Shown here piece after piece: positions 1 to 8,588 of a stretch of 64,000 nt of DNA (position 1 is the stretch's first letter; every line of letters starts with the position of its first letter). Source of the DNA: Cryptomeria japonica (Eukaryota; Streptophyta; Pinopsida; Cupressales; Cupressaceae); NCBI RefSeq assembly GCF_030272615.1, contig NC_081411.1, positions 830,202,160-830,266,159 of the forward strand, given 5' to 3'. The notes beneath the pieces are model-generated. The model did not search any database. It saw only the letters and a list, made by a program, of their open reading frames with translations, and was not told where the DNA came from. The position numbers and the translations under genes were made by a program.

Positions 1-1515
1 GATGGAACTATTATTGCTCCAGCTGATCCTAAGGCTAATCCAGTTGGTCACTTAGATTGGCTCACTAAAAATATCATGGCAATTGGTACCTTAAGAAAGT
101 ATGTATCAAAGGATCTCATTTTTCATATTGAGAAATGTACTCTAATCAAGGATGCTTGGCAAAAGTTTCAAGACTTGTATGGTCAAGTTGATGAGATTAG
201 GGGATATCAAATTGATAGTGATCTCACCATGTTAGATCCTAAGAACTTTGATACTATACAAGATTATGTCACTAAGGCAAATGAGTTGAGGGCACAACTC
301 AAAGATTGTGGCATTGATAAAAAGGATACTCAATTGATATTCAACTTGATAGGCAAGCTTCCACAAGAATATGCAGCATTTGTTTCTAGTTTCCAAACTC
401 ATAGGATGACAATGGGTTCAAGCTACAAAATGCCTACATTTGATGCTTTCAATGAAATGTTGATGATGGAACAAACTAAGTTGATAAGCATGGGCATTCT
501 TAAGACTTCTTCTAAGTCTCAAGCATTAGTGGCAAATCAAGGAAACAAAGGAAATCAAGGAAAGGACAACTCAAACAAGAAGAAATGGAAATCAAAACCT
601 AAAGAAAAAGCACCATCTTCTCCACAACAAGGAGATTCATCCTCTTCCAAGAAAGATAATTCACCAAAGAGAGAGAGACCTACTTGTGCTTATTGTAAAA
701 AGATTGGTCATGAGGAACATCATTGCCATACTAAGAAGATTGATGAGCTCACACATATCATCAAAAAGCATAACATTGATTTGCCTAAAGTCTACAAAAA
801 GGATGATTCATCAACTTCCACTTCCTCACATTCAAAAGGAAAAGGGAAAGCATTCATGGCTTCTACAAGTGGAAAAACTCACTCTTTTGGAACAAGAAAA
901 GGAAAAGCTCTATGTGCTACAACAAATCATACTTCAGAGAGATGGCTTCTAGATTCAGGGGCTTCTCATCATATGGCATCTTCACAGTCTATGTTCTCTA
1001 CATTTGAGCCTTGCACCATGCCACAGATTTTGATGGGCAGTCATACATACATGGATGTGATTGGGAAAGGATCTATTGACATTGGGGATAACTCCTTCAA
1101 TGATGTGTTGTGTGTACCCCACTTGACAAACAATCTCCTTTCTATCTATCAAATCACACATGGCACAACTAAGAGAGTTGTGGAGTTTACACCTGACTCA
1201 GTTTTTATTAGAGACATGGAGACTAGAGCTATCATTGCAACTAGGGTGGTTGATCATGCATCTCGGTTATACACCTTTTCAGATTTTGTTGATGATGATG
1301 ATTTCACATTTGATGATTCTACACATGATGATCACACTTATTGTGATGATTCAGATTTTGAGGAGAACTTTGGACACTTGAACATGGGGATTCTCACAAG
1401 TAACACAGTTCTTGAGTCTTGTATTTCATCTCCTCATATTGATATCACCTCACCTATTGCACCTGATGATGCAGATAGTGCGACAGTTTTGCCTACATGT
1501 GATTCAGTGCAGTAG
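1..1515 (+). CDS. Copia-type gag-protease polyprotein, 5'-truncated by window edge
   Basis: The frame is open from base 1, so the true start is upstream. The N-terminal part resembles the copia gag (UBN2-type) domain, with a conserved segment around LIKDAWQKFQDLYG. A lysine/serine-rich linker leads to a zinc knuckle CAYCKKIGHEEHHC (CX2CX4HX4C, bases about 685-740), which binds RNA in the particle. The aspartic protease follows, with an intact catalytic DSG in WLLDSGASHHM (about 940-975), then a segment like the pre-integrase region (VPHLTNNLLS). After about residue 420 it becomes very rich in Asp (VDDDDFTFDDSTHDDHTYCDD), and a FGHLN remnant may be all that is left of the integrase zinc finger. 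It ends at a TAG preceded by CAG. Confidence 0.85.
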   Translation, partial: DGTIIAPADPKANPVGHLDWLTKNIMAIGTLRKYVSKDLIFHIEKCTLIKDAWQKFQDLYGQVDEIRGYQIDSDLTMLDPKNFDTIQDYVTKANELRAQLKDCGIDKKDTQLIFNLIGKLPQEYAAFVSSFQTHRMTMGSSYKMPTFDAFNEMLMMEQTKLISMGILKTSSKSQALVANQGNKGNQGKDNSNKKKWKSKPKEKAPSSPQQGDSSSSKKDNSPKRERPTCAYCKKIGHEEHHCHTKKIDELTHIIKKHNIDLPKVYKKDDSSTSTSSHSKGKGKAFMASTSGKTHSFGTRKGKALCATTNHTSERWLLDSGASHHMASSQSMFSTFEPCTMPQILMGSHTYMDVIGKGSIDIGDNSFNDVLCVPHLTNNLLSIYQITHGTTKRVVEFTPDSVFIRDMETRAIIATRVVDHASRLYTFSDFVDDDDFTFDDSTHDDHTYCDDSDFEENFGHLNMGILTSNTVLESCISSPHIDITSPIAPDDADSATVLPTCDSVQ

Positions 1516-2181
1516 GAGATACATTGTCTTCCAGCTTCAGATTCATGGGATGATTACATGACAGATATTGAAGGTTTGTTTGTGGAATCCTACATTGCAG
1601 ATTTGGGAGACATCATTGATGACATACATCTTCTCTTTGATGAAGATGATCCTTCTTCGATTGTTGCGAGGGCACACTTTGACCCTCTTGTTCATTCTCT
1701 ACATGATCATTCTTTTGAGGTTGACATGATTGTGGATACTTATGTACAGTAGTTGGAGGAGGTCTCTTTATTCTTTGAGGAGACACATGAGTCTTTGGAT
1801 ATTGTTCTACATCCATCTCCACTAGATCTTGGAGTGCCTTTTTCAGCAGTGTGGCATAGTTTACCACCTTTGGAAGGGGTATCTTTCAGCATCGACATGG
1901 GGACACTTGAGCAGTTTTCAGAGATTCCTTTCATCATGAGATTTCTTCATACATCTTCCCTTCATGATTGGGGAGACTTCATGGATACACCTTTGGTTTT
2001 GTTTCTTCCTAAGGGGAGGAATGTTGTTCGACGTTCGTGGAGCAGTTTCTTCATACATCGAGCTTCTATCATTGGTGCAGATTCTTCATTGAGGGAGGAT
2101 CACAGTTTGACTTCTCTTCTTCTCTCATATGGGGGGGACTTTTTCCTCACATGGGGTTTTGTTCCTCACATACTTCTTTGA
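1516..2181 (+). pseudogene. Acidic extension in frame with L gag-protease, broken by TAG codons
   Basis: The reading frame of the gag-protease continues past the TAG at 1513-1515, runs open to a second TAG at 1750-1752, then stays open to 2181. Both stops directly follow a CAG codon. The encoded sequence is acidic and hydrophobic (for example DLGDIIDDIHLLFDEDDPSS), and I recognise no integrase or polymerase motif. The frame stays open for 79 and 143 codons between stops, which suggests it was coding until recently or is read through. It could also be chance in an Asp/Glu-biased stretch. The function is unknown. Confidence 0.5.
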
Positions 2182-2394
2182 GAGTTCTCTTGTATAGCTT
2201 TCATCTCTTTTTTGGGGGAGGGTTTTTTCCCATTGGGTTTTTCTCTCTTTCCCCACCTTGTGAGAGATTTCATTGCATTGGTTTGCATGCATTTGAATTT
2301 GTTCATGGGTACCTAACATGGCCTCGTAGCCGGGACCCATCTTGCATTGCTTAGTTGCATTGTAGACTTAAGTGCATTCCCCTAAGTTGCACTT

Positions 2395-2403
2395 AAGGGG
2401 GGG
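2395..2403 (+). other. Polypurine tract of L
   Basis: AAGGGGGGG directly abuts the TGTTGG start of the 3' LTR. This is the expected plus-strand primer site for reverse transcription and fixes the orientation of L as +. Confidence 0.8.
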
Positions 2404-2896
2404 TGTTGGTGTAAATAATTATTCATCATGGATATTATTACACTTACTTAAGTTTACTTAGGATAATGCATTTCATAGTAGTCTGGATATGAGACACTTG
2501 GGTGTTTGTGTCACATTGGGATAGTGTGTGTAGGAGAAATTCCACCTCTTATGGTGTTGATCTTGCTATTACACTATCATATCCACTTATTGTGGAGTGA
2601 TAATTCCACCTTCGGTGGGTGATCCACCTCATGTGGAATATTATATTATTTCTCCTACCTACTCACACCTATTTCCTACCTACCCTTGTTTCTTATTGAG
2701 CCACATGTCATATTTGTGTGCTCATACATATCCCTAGCCTTGCCTATATAAGCAAGCCTCTATTCATTGTATTGGTGATATAATCCAGTTGATTGTTGAT
2801 CATTTTCTATTGATGAGAATACAGTTTATTCTTGTCCCATATTATGTCTCTATCTTGTACATTTCATTGACCTCTTGATCTTGGCAAAATCCAACA
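2404..2896 (+). repeat. 3' LTR of L, 493 bp
   Basis: The repeat starts TGTTGG and ends CCAACA, a perfect 6-base inverted end. It is preceded by a polypurine tract and followed by sequence of a different origin (the PMD pseudogene of C). It contains a TATA box near 2744. The partner LTR is not in the window, so LTR divergence cannot be measured. Confidence 0.85.
2744..2752 (+). promoter_or_regulatory. TATA box in L LTR
   Basis: CTATATAAG lies about 145 bases before the LTR end, the usual place for the core promoter of a short plant copia LTR. In this 3' copy it could drive transcription rightward into the flank. Confidence 0.5.
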
Positions 2897-3553
2897 AACT
2901 TTATGATGAATAGGCCGCATAATAGCAATGTGCTCCCAAGACCAAATTTGCAAAAGTGTGCATCCTATTGATAGACTAGCACTCTCATTGAAAACAACCT
3001 GATGAAGATCATGATACAAATGAGCGAGCATACAAACACCCCACACATATCGCGTCCAATGCTGCATCATGCTCTGAAGAATCTCACCCCAACCAATTGA
3101 AAAACCTTGAGATCTCTTGTCTGGATAGATGAATCCCCCAATCAAACCTGCAAGAATTGCAGGGAAAGTCGTAATACATAATCATATCCTCCCATTGGGT
3201 CTCTCCTCTCAAAATACTCTCATCACCAAATATGGCTCTACAAGCCTCTATCCTTCCATGATCTTGAAAATAATACTAGACTAACTCACCAGTCACTAGG
3301 ATGTGGAGAATCATGTAGACATCCTCAAGCGTCACACTAATGTCACCCGTGGGTAGGTGGAAAGTGTTATGCTCGCTATGCCATCTCTTGACTAAAGTTA
3401 TCAACAATCCCTATTGTGATTAATATCAAACATGTATAACAAGTGGCATAATCCACATGCATCTATATGTCTCACCTCAGCATGTGTAAGCTCTAGCACT
3501 AAGTGGCGCATAGCCGAGAATTTCTCCCAACACTAGAGAACATCAAGTTTCTC
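2897..3553 (-). pseudogene. Plant Mobile Domain (PMD) exon, captured by element C, broken
   Basis: On the minus strand the sequence reads as a PMD (MAIN/MAIL1-like) protein. Diagnostic stretches are RWHSEHNTFHLPTGD, then SVTLEDVYMILHILVTGEL (about 3300-3395), and the later LLQIWSWEHIAIMRP (about 2905-2950). The exon begins with GAG at 3553, right after CAG at 3554-3556, a plausible 3' splice acceptor. The matching PMD in F begins the same way. Stops and frameshifts break it, for example before RWHSEH, and its 3' end was removed by insertion of L at 2896. Known PMD proteins are nuclear and act in transposon silencing and gene expression. This copy lies antisense to its host retroelement. Confidence 0.75.
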
Positions 3554-4751
3554 CTGTTTACCAAGAGAATTTGATCAATTATCAATAATCTATCTAGCTC
3601 TCACAGAGATCCCTAATCTATCACATCAACAATTGATAAATCTTTTCAAATGAATAAAATCAAACTATCAAATCAATCTAAACCTATCAATCATGGTTTT
3701 CTATCAATCACTGAGTTCAATCAAACTCTACTATGCTCTTCATTATAAATTGTGTCAGTTTCTTAAAACTAATCTATCAATCTATCCAATCAAATAAAAT
3801 CAATCAATCATTTATCCTATCAATCAACATTATCAAATTTCAATCAATCAAGACATCAATTGAATGCCTAACAAAACACAATGGTGCATCATAATGTCTA
3901 AATTTAATCATCAAAGTGAATTTTAACAATGACCAACATCAAACAAATTCATTTGAGGCATAAGTACTAAATCTTTTTAACAAAAGTGCTATTCTATTGA
4001 ACGCAGGTGCTAAATCAAACACATACACGAACCTTTTTCACAAATGTGCTAAACCTTGGAACAAAAGTGTGAAACAATCATAAGTGCTACCCTATCCATC
4101 ATATGCGCAAACACTCTAAACAAAAGAACCAACAGAACAAATGCACTAACATACATTATAAAGGTGTGAACAAAATGAACATATGCACTTAAAAAATCAA
4201 AAGTGTTAACCTTAAATGCAAATGCACTAACAAAAGAAACAAAAGAGCTAAATAGGATGCCGAAAATCGAAAAAAAATTCAAAAAAGCCAAAAACATACC
4301 AAACAAACATGGAAAATTGTAGGAAAAGCTGCAAAAAGACTCGAGATAAGGTACATACTGGATACCCATACTCAAGAGGTCGCTAATATTGTCGAACATG
4401 CTCAAATCAATGGTTCTCCAATGGAATCACCATTTTGCCACCTCACCAAGATAATCTCTTCACAAGTTGACAAGGATGTCAATGAGAATAAAATTAACTT
4501 TGGTTAATTTTATATTTACCATTTGGAAGGGTAATTAATGCTTTTTGAATGGGGCAATTTTATTTATTTTTCACAAATGAATTTAATTGACGGACCTTTT
4601 GAATTATCGTGAGATCAATCGCTTATCCAATTTTTTCAACAATTTCACGATCAATCTCCTGAGGGGGCACACAATTAGGATTTTTATCTCTATTAGGAAC
4701 ACTATCGAGACTTGATTTAATCTTTGAAACAATGTTGTCTTGACAACATTT
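3554..4751. other. AT-rich 3' noncoding region of C with degenerate short repeats
   Basis: No credible gene. From about 3590 to 3860 the sequence keeps returning to TATCAATCAA-like words. From about 3930 to 4265 a loose repeat of roughly 20-30 bases built on AAAAGTGCTAA / AAATGCACTAA recurs, often as CAAAAGTG, CAAATGTG or CAAATGCA. A 118-codon open stretch on the minus strand here (4049-4405) is Phe/Ser-rich and looks like a product of this repeat, not a gene. F has short repeats at the equivalent place between its PMD and polypurine tract. Confidence 0.5.
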
Positions 4752-4766
4752 CAAAGAGGGGAAAAA
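4752..4766 (+). other. Polypurine tract of C
   Basis: AAAGAGGGGAAAAA immediately precedes the TGTATACAT start of an LTR. It marks the 3' end of the internal region and sets the orientation as +. Confidence 0.65.
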
Positions 4767-5897
4767 TGTATACATATAAAAATGGCTATGAGCGATTAAA
4801 TAAATATTTTATATTTATTTAATGCTTATTCTTCTATTAAATAGTTAATTTAAAAAGATTACTTTGTTTAATTCATTTTGTGTCTTTCTATTAATTAATT
4901 TAATTGAAATATTTTATTAATTAATTCATCTATCCTATTCTCCTAATTAATTAAATATATAAATATTTAATTATTCTTCTAATCGGTTAATTAAATATCT
5001 AATATTTAATTATTTCCTCCAATCATTTGAATATATAATATGTAATGGTTATTATTGTATCCTATAGTCTCAAATATTAAATAATTTCTAAATTATTTAA
5101 TTCTCTTCCAACTCATCTTCCATCTCCACTTCATCTTCCCTTTGCCAACTTATCAATCATGTGGCTAAAGACATTAATATTTCTTAAATATTAATTCATC
5201 ATTTATCTCCAACTTCCAAATTTAATGAAATATTGTGTATGTACACATATTTCATAACCTGCTTCTATATTCTCTCCAACATCCCTATATCTTAGGAAGG
5301 ACTTGAGTCCACTTGTCCTCTCATACCTAAATCTTCTCCAATCATCCCTAGATTCTCTCAATCAACAACCCAGTCAAGGTGAGATGAGTGACACTTGTTT
5401 TCTCCTTCCCTCTTTCTCTCAACCTTCACCTTTGCTCACAACCATCCAAATCTACAGATCTGATCATGACCCTTGATCCAGGCCACATCATCTTATCCTC
5501 TCAAAGTCTATAGAATTAGGAGTTTGAGTTGAGAAAGAGTTAGTCTTCAAGTGAGTTTTCAAGTTAATCATTTGTGAAAACTTATGCATCCATGAGTTTT
5601 GATCTTGAAGCAAATAGCAATTAGGATTTTAGCATAATCATTTAGCATTGCATATCATAGTATTAGTTAACTATCAGTTATCAGTGCTTGTCTAAGAGAA
5701 CATCATCTGCAACTAGAAATAGTGGAGTTAGGAAACAATGAGACTTAAATCATGAAGGTAAAAAATAGTGTTTTTATTTTAATATTTAGTTCATGTAGTT
5801 TCATTGGTTGAGTTTGGATTTCCTGTAGCATTTCCTTTGTATTTTGTGAAACTAACATGTTGCAGGTAGTATTCTAATGATGAAATTCAAGTTGACA
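4767..5897 (+). repeat. 3' LTR of C, about 1.1 kb, right end approximate
   Basis: It begins TGTATACATAT after the polypurine tract. The first 300 bases are A/T-rich with ATTAAATAAATATTT-type runs, like the start of the F LTR. The 3' portion is more mixed and ends near GTTGACA at 5891-5897, where reading frame homologous to gypsy reverse transcriptase (element A) resumes. The end is placed by the point where A coding breaks off, not by a TSD, and could be off by a few bases. Confidence 0.55.
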
Positions 5898-6213
5898 CAT
5901 ATACCTTAGGGTGAATCTTTCGAATCTTTTTCTTCATAGGTTTAACATCAAGAATTAGGACAATGTTATGAGTGACAATCTTAGGATCTACGTTAGGCAT
6001 GTCAGAATATATCCAAGGAAAGATCTCAAAGAATTCAAGTAACAACTCAGCATATTGTTTTTTCTCTTCTTCATCAAGACATTTCTCTATCTTGATGATT
6101 TTATCTTCAACACAAGGATCCATCTTCATATCAATGATGTCATTTATTAGGAGATTTCTTTTTTTAGGAGCATCTTTTAATTGAGGAAATTCTTTAACTA
6201 TCTCATCATTATT
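5898..6213 (-). pseudogene. A: N-terminal fragment of gypsy reverse transcriptase region
   Basis: The minus-strand product contains FFEIFPWIYSDMPNVDPKIV followed by THNIVL and KIRKIHPKV. This is the entry segment of many plant Ty3/gypsy reverse transcriptases (typical form: FAWSYEDMPGIDP, then HxIxL and KxRKxxP). No catalytic motif is present, because the sequence stops abruptly at the boundary with the LTR of C near 5897. It is the downstream continuation of the same frame as the G-patch segment, with one stop between them near 6214. It shows that this family was originally pol-bearing. Confidence 0.75.
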
Positions 6214-6885
6214 TCATTCTTTCCCAAAGTAAGCTTCCACATTTAGACAATAAGGAAAATTACAATTATGATTATAGTGAGGAAAGTTGTCATAAGCTCC
6301 CAAGAATTCAGCTAAGGAATCATCGGTAGAAAAAACATCTAAATAAAAGACACAAGAAGGGTCACAATAAGTATGTTCTGGATATTTTAGTGAGGGAGAA
6401 GCAAAAATAACATTAACACTAATAGATGATCTCTTAGAGGCTTTAGTATGCTTGAAAGGATCATAACCAAGCCCAAATTTCATATCACGAAAGTTGCTTT
6501 CCAAGGGAACTTTAATCTCTTGTTCTTCAGCACCACATCCATTTCCATTATATCCACACCTAGATAGGATGTGAAAACCAAGACCATAAAGGTTAGTCAT
6601 TTCTGAGGAAGAAGGAGGATTTTCAAAAAGTGAAGGATCAAAATCTTCTAGACTAGAAACTAAGGGAGATGAAGTCGGAGAAGCCACCACAAAGTTATTA
6701 CTCAATGGCCCAGACAAAGTAGATTACTTTTTAGGTTCTTCTTCTTCTTTCTTCTTTCTGACCTTAGGTTCTCTAAGGGAAATTCTATATTCCCCTATGA
6801 AATTAGGATTGAAATAAAGGGATCCCCAATCATCTTCTACAAGAATATTCTCAAGAGAGAAAGTATCCCGAATCATAGAATCGAG
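6214..6885 (-). pseudogene. A: G-patch segment between protease and reverse transcriptase
   Basis: A 167-codon open stretch (6717-6214) plus upstream in-frame sequence. A glycine-rich motif LYGLGFHILSRCGYNGNGCG, followed by a conserved EQEIKVPLE, matches a G-patch in spacing and glycine pattern, though it is diverged. G-patch motifs bind nucleic acid or helicases. In betaretroviruses one follows the protease, and similar motifs occur in some plant gypsy polyproteins. Element B has a related segment (about 53285-53430) with GPGFHILAKNGYDGNGC. Upstream lies a lysine/glutamate run (KVRKKKEEEPKK) and a stop. Function inferred only. Confidence 0.6.
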
Positions 6886-7449
6886 CTAAGAAGACTCTTC
6901 CTCAAGAACGTTAGGTCCAATTGAGGAAGTATTGGGAATTGATTCAGATATAGGAGATAATTTTGATGAACTAGTCACACTAATCGGAGTAGAAGTTTTA
7001 GAGGAATTATATAAGATAGTTGGGGAATAATTGATTGAAGAGGATTTAGAACTTGATGCTTGTAAACAAGCCTGGAATCTTGTGTCACCTAACAAGGTGT
7101 ATGTTGTATTGTTGTAAATGAATTTGATTTGCTTATGCAATGTACAAGGAACAACTTGCATGCTATGAATCCAAGGTCTCCCTAGAAACAAGTTGTATGT
7201 CAACTCTCTAGACATGACATGGATAGGTGTGGGTAAAGTAAAAAGACCTACCTTAATAGGAAAGGTGATAATACCTATTAAAGATTTAGCAACATTATCG
7301 AAGCCATAGATGGTAAGAGAATCAGGATTAATAAGAGATGTATCAACATTGATCTTATGCAACAAGTTAATGCTACAAACATTAAGGCTAGAACAATTGT
7401 CCACCAGCATTTGTCTTATCACACTATCATTTATGATAACCATAATCAT
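6886..7449 (-). pseudogene. A: retropepsin-like protease, active-site glycine replaced
   Basis: Gypsy-type aspartic protease. The active-site region reads QMLVDNCSSLNV, where related elements (and copy B) have VDNGS, so the conserved Gly after Asp-Asn is Cys and activity is doubtful. The flap and C-terminal half carry the typical plant gypsy LFLGRPWIHSM. The region ahead (DPKIV/IITFPIKVG) fits the same fold. A TAA separates it from the upstream VQGG region in the same frame, and a stop at 6886 separates it from the G-patch region. Confidence 0.75.
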
Positions 7450-8124
7450 TTAGGGATCATATTGTTTTTGAATTTGACTAGAGGGAAGCTCATCTTGTGT
7501 AAACACAATTTGAGACTTAGGTGTTGTAATAGAGTTAATCAAGCAAGCCATATTATTAGATATCACTATGGGAGGGACATTCAATTTTTTCAAGGCATCT
7601 TGTAGAATTCCATGATGAGTTAAGAATGTTTGAAGAAAATACCAAAGGGATATCTTGGCTGGAGTAGCTTTAAGTTGTTTGACAAGATCATATTCCTTAC
7701 CAAGGGTTTGTAAAATGTGAGGTGCTTGAAGAAGAATGGGTTGAGGATTGGGTAGAGGAGTTGGAGCAACTAGAGGAGGGTTAGGTTGCCTATCATTTCT
7801 CATGTTATAGGTATGGGTAACTGCATTATAACTCTCCTTAGTTAGTTGTCTATCATAGCTATAAGGACTCTTAGTAGGATTCCTTCCTTGAACTATAATG
7901 ATAGGTTTGTTTGGAGTGTTAAAGGAATCATGACTATATCCACCTTGAACCGTGAAAATAGGTTGATTAGGAAGAGTTGAAGTTGGAGAAGGAAAAGCAC
8001 CTTGGACAACAAAAAATGGTTTTCTATGTTCATTCACATTGATCATATTAATTAACCTTTTAGATGTGTTATTCTTGTTTGAAAGTTTAGGCAAAGACAT
8101 AAAGTCATCAAGGGATTCATCCAA
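7450..8124 (-). pseudogene. A: gag-side region with triple VQGG-type repeat
   Basis: About 224 codons open. Three successive units of roughly 18-22 residues carry FFVVQGAFPSP, FTVQGGYSHD and IIVQGRNP, each preceded by KP or QP. A proline-rich linker follows, then the conserved pre-protease segment EYDLVKQLKATPAKISLW and LQDALKKLNVPP, which is common in plant gypsy polyproteins. There is no CCHC knuckle and no recognisable Retrotrans_gag domain. The same three-unit motif occurs in B (29101-29263), so it is a family trait. I cannot name its function. Confidence 0.6.
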
Positions 8125-8487
8125 TAAAGCATGATAATAGTGATTGAAAGGCTTATATTTGGACTAAAAAGGAGACATAACATCATAGAGGGAATCACGA
8201 GAGTCAACCATGCTGCTAGATCTAGTGGAGGAGTTGATAGGAATGTACTTATGAGAGGAATCATTCAACTTATCTTTCTCATCACCACAAAATCACATAG
8301 TAACAAGGTTGATTAATTTTTGACAAAATAAGGGTTTAGAAGGTTTAGGGTTCAAAAAATTATCTATAGCTTCATCTAATTCATCCTTACTAAACTCATA
8401 ATCAACAAAATTGCATACATCATCAAAAGCATGAACATCTTGCGAATATAAATCTAACATTTTGAAATGAAAATGAAAGAAACCCAT
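8125..8487 (-). pseudogene. A: N-terminal end of the polyprotein frame
   Basis: A Met at 8487 starts a 64-codon open stretch ending in a stop at 8293. The same frame then continues with stops to the VQGG region. The product (for example DVCNFVDYEFSKDELDEAID) is acidic and unrecognised. It is the first Met in this frame downstream (minus sense) of the primer binding site at 8564-8584, so it may be the natural start. In B the corresponding region is much longer and made of acidic repeats, so A has probably lost sequence here. Confidence 0.45.
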
Positions 8488-8563
8488 CTCTATTTTTTTT
8501 CTTTAAAGAAAATGAAATAAACTAGATCTATATCTAACAATGCAATGCAATTAAAATGAAATT

Positions 8564-8584
8564 GGATTCGTGTTAGGTTCACCA
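8564..8584 (-). other. Primer binding site of A
   Basis: On the minus strand TGGTGAACCTAACACG lies four bases inside the LTR end. B and K have TGGTGAACCCGA at the same place. A tRNA ending ...TTCACCA would prime it; I cannot assign which one. Confidence 0.6.
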
Positions 8585-8588
8585 AAGA

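Larger units (their letters stand above)
1..2896 (+). mobile_element. L: gag-protease-only Ty1/copia-like element, 3' part
   Basis: This is the 3' portion of a copia-like LTR retrotransposon whose 5' LTR lies left of the window. Order seen: gag, CCHC knuckle, aspartic protease, an acidic extension, a noncoding tail (2182-2394), a G-rich polypurine tract and a 3' LTR with TGTTGG/CCAACA ends. No integrase, reverse transcriptase or RNase H is readable between the protease and the LTR, so it probably needed enzymes from another element. It is inserted in the PMD pseudogene of element C; the flanking five bases on the right are AACTT, and the matching left copy is outside the window. Confidence 0.85.
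2897..5897 (+). mobile_element. C: 3' end of a Ty3/gypsy (probably Tat-type) element with antisense PMD
   Basis: Reading left to right: an antisense Plant Mobile Domain exon, about 1.2 kb of AT-rich noncoding DNA with degenerate short repeats, a polypurine tract, then an LTR. No pol is in the window. Element F has the same order and nearly the same distances, which is why I call C a Tat-like gypsy element. It is cut on the left by L. On the right it ends inside the reverse transcriptase of element A. The exact right boundary is uncertain by about 10-20 bases, because no clear TSD can be seen. Confidence 0.65.

Noticed and set aside
2125-2354. Overlapping open stretches after the L acidic extension
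   Set aside because: They overlap on both strands in the noncoding tail before the polypurine tract; no motif.
4049-4405. 118-codon open stretch on the minus strand
   Set aside because: Phe/Ser-rich, lies in degenerate short repeats, no motif and no homologue in F at the same place.
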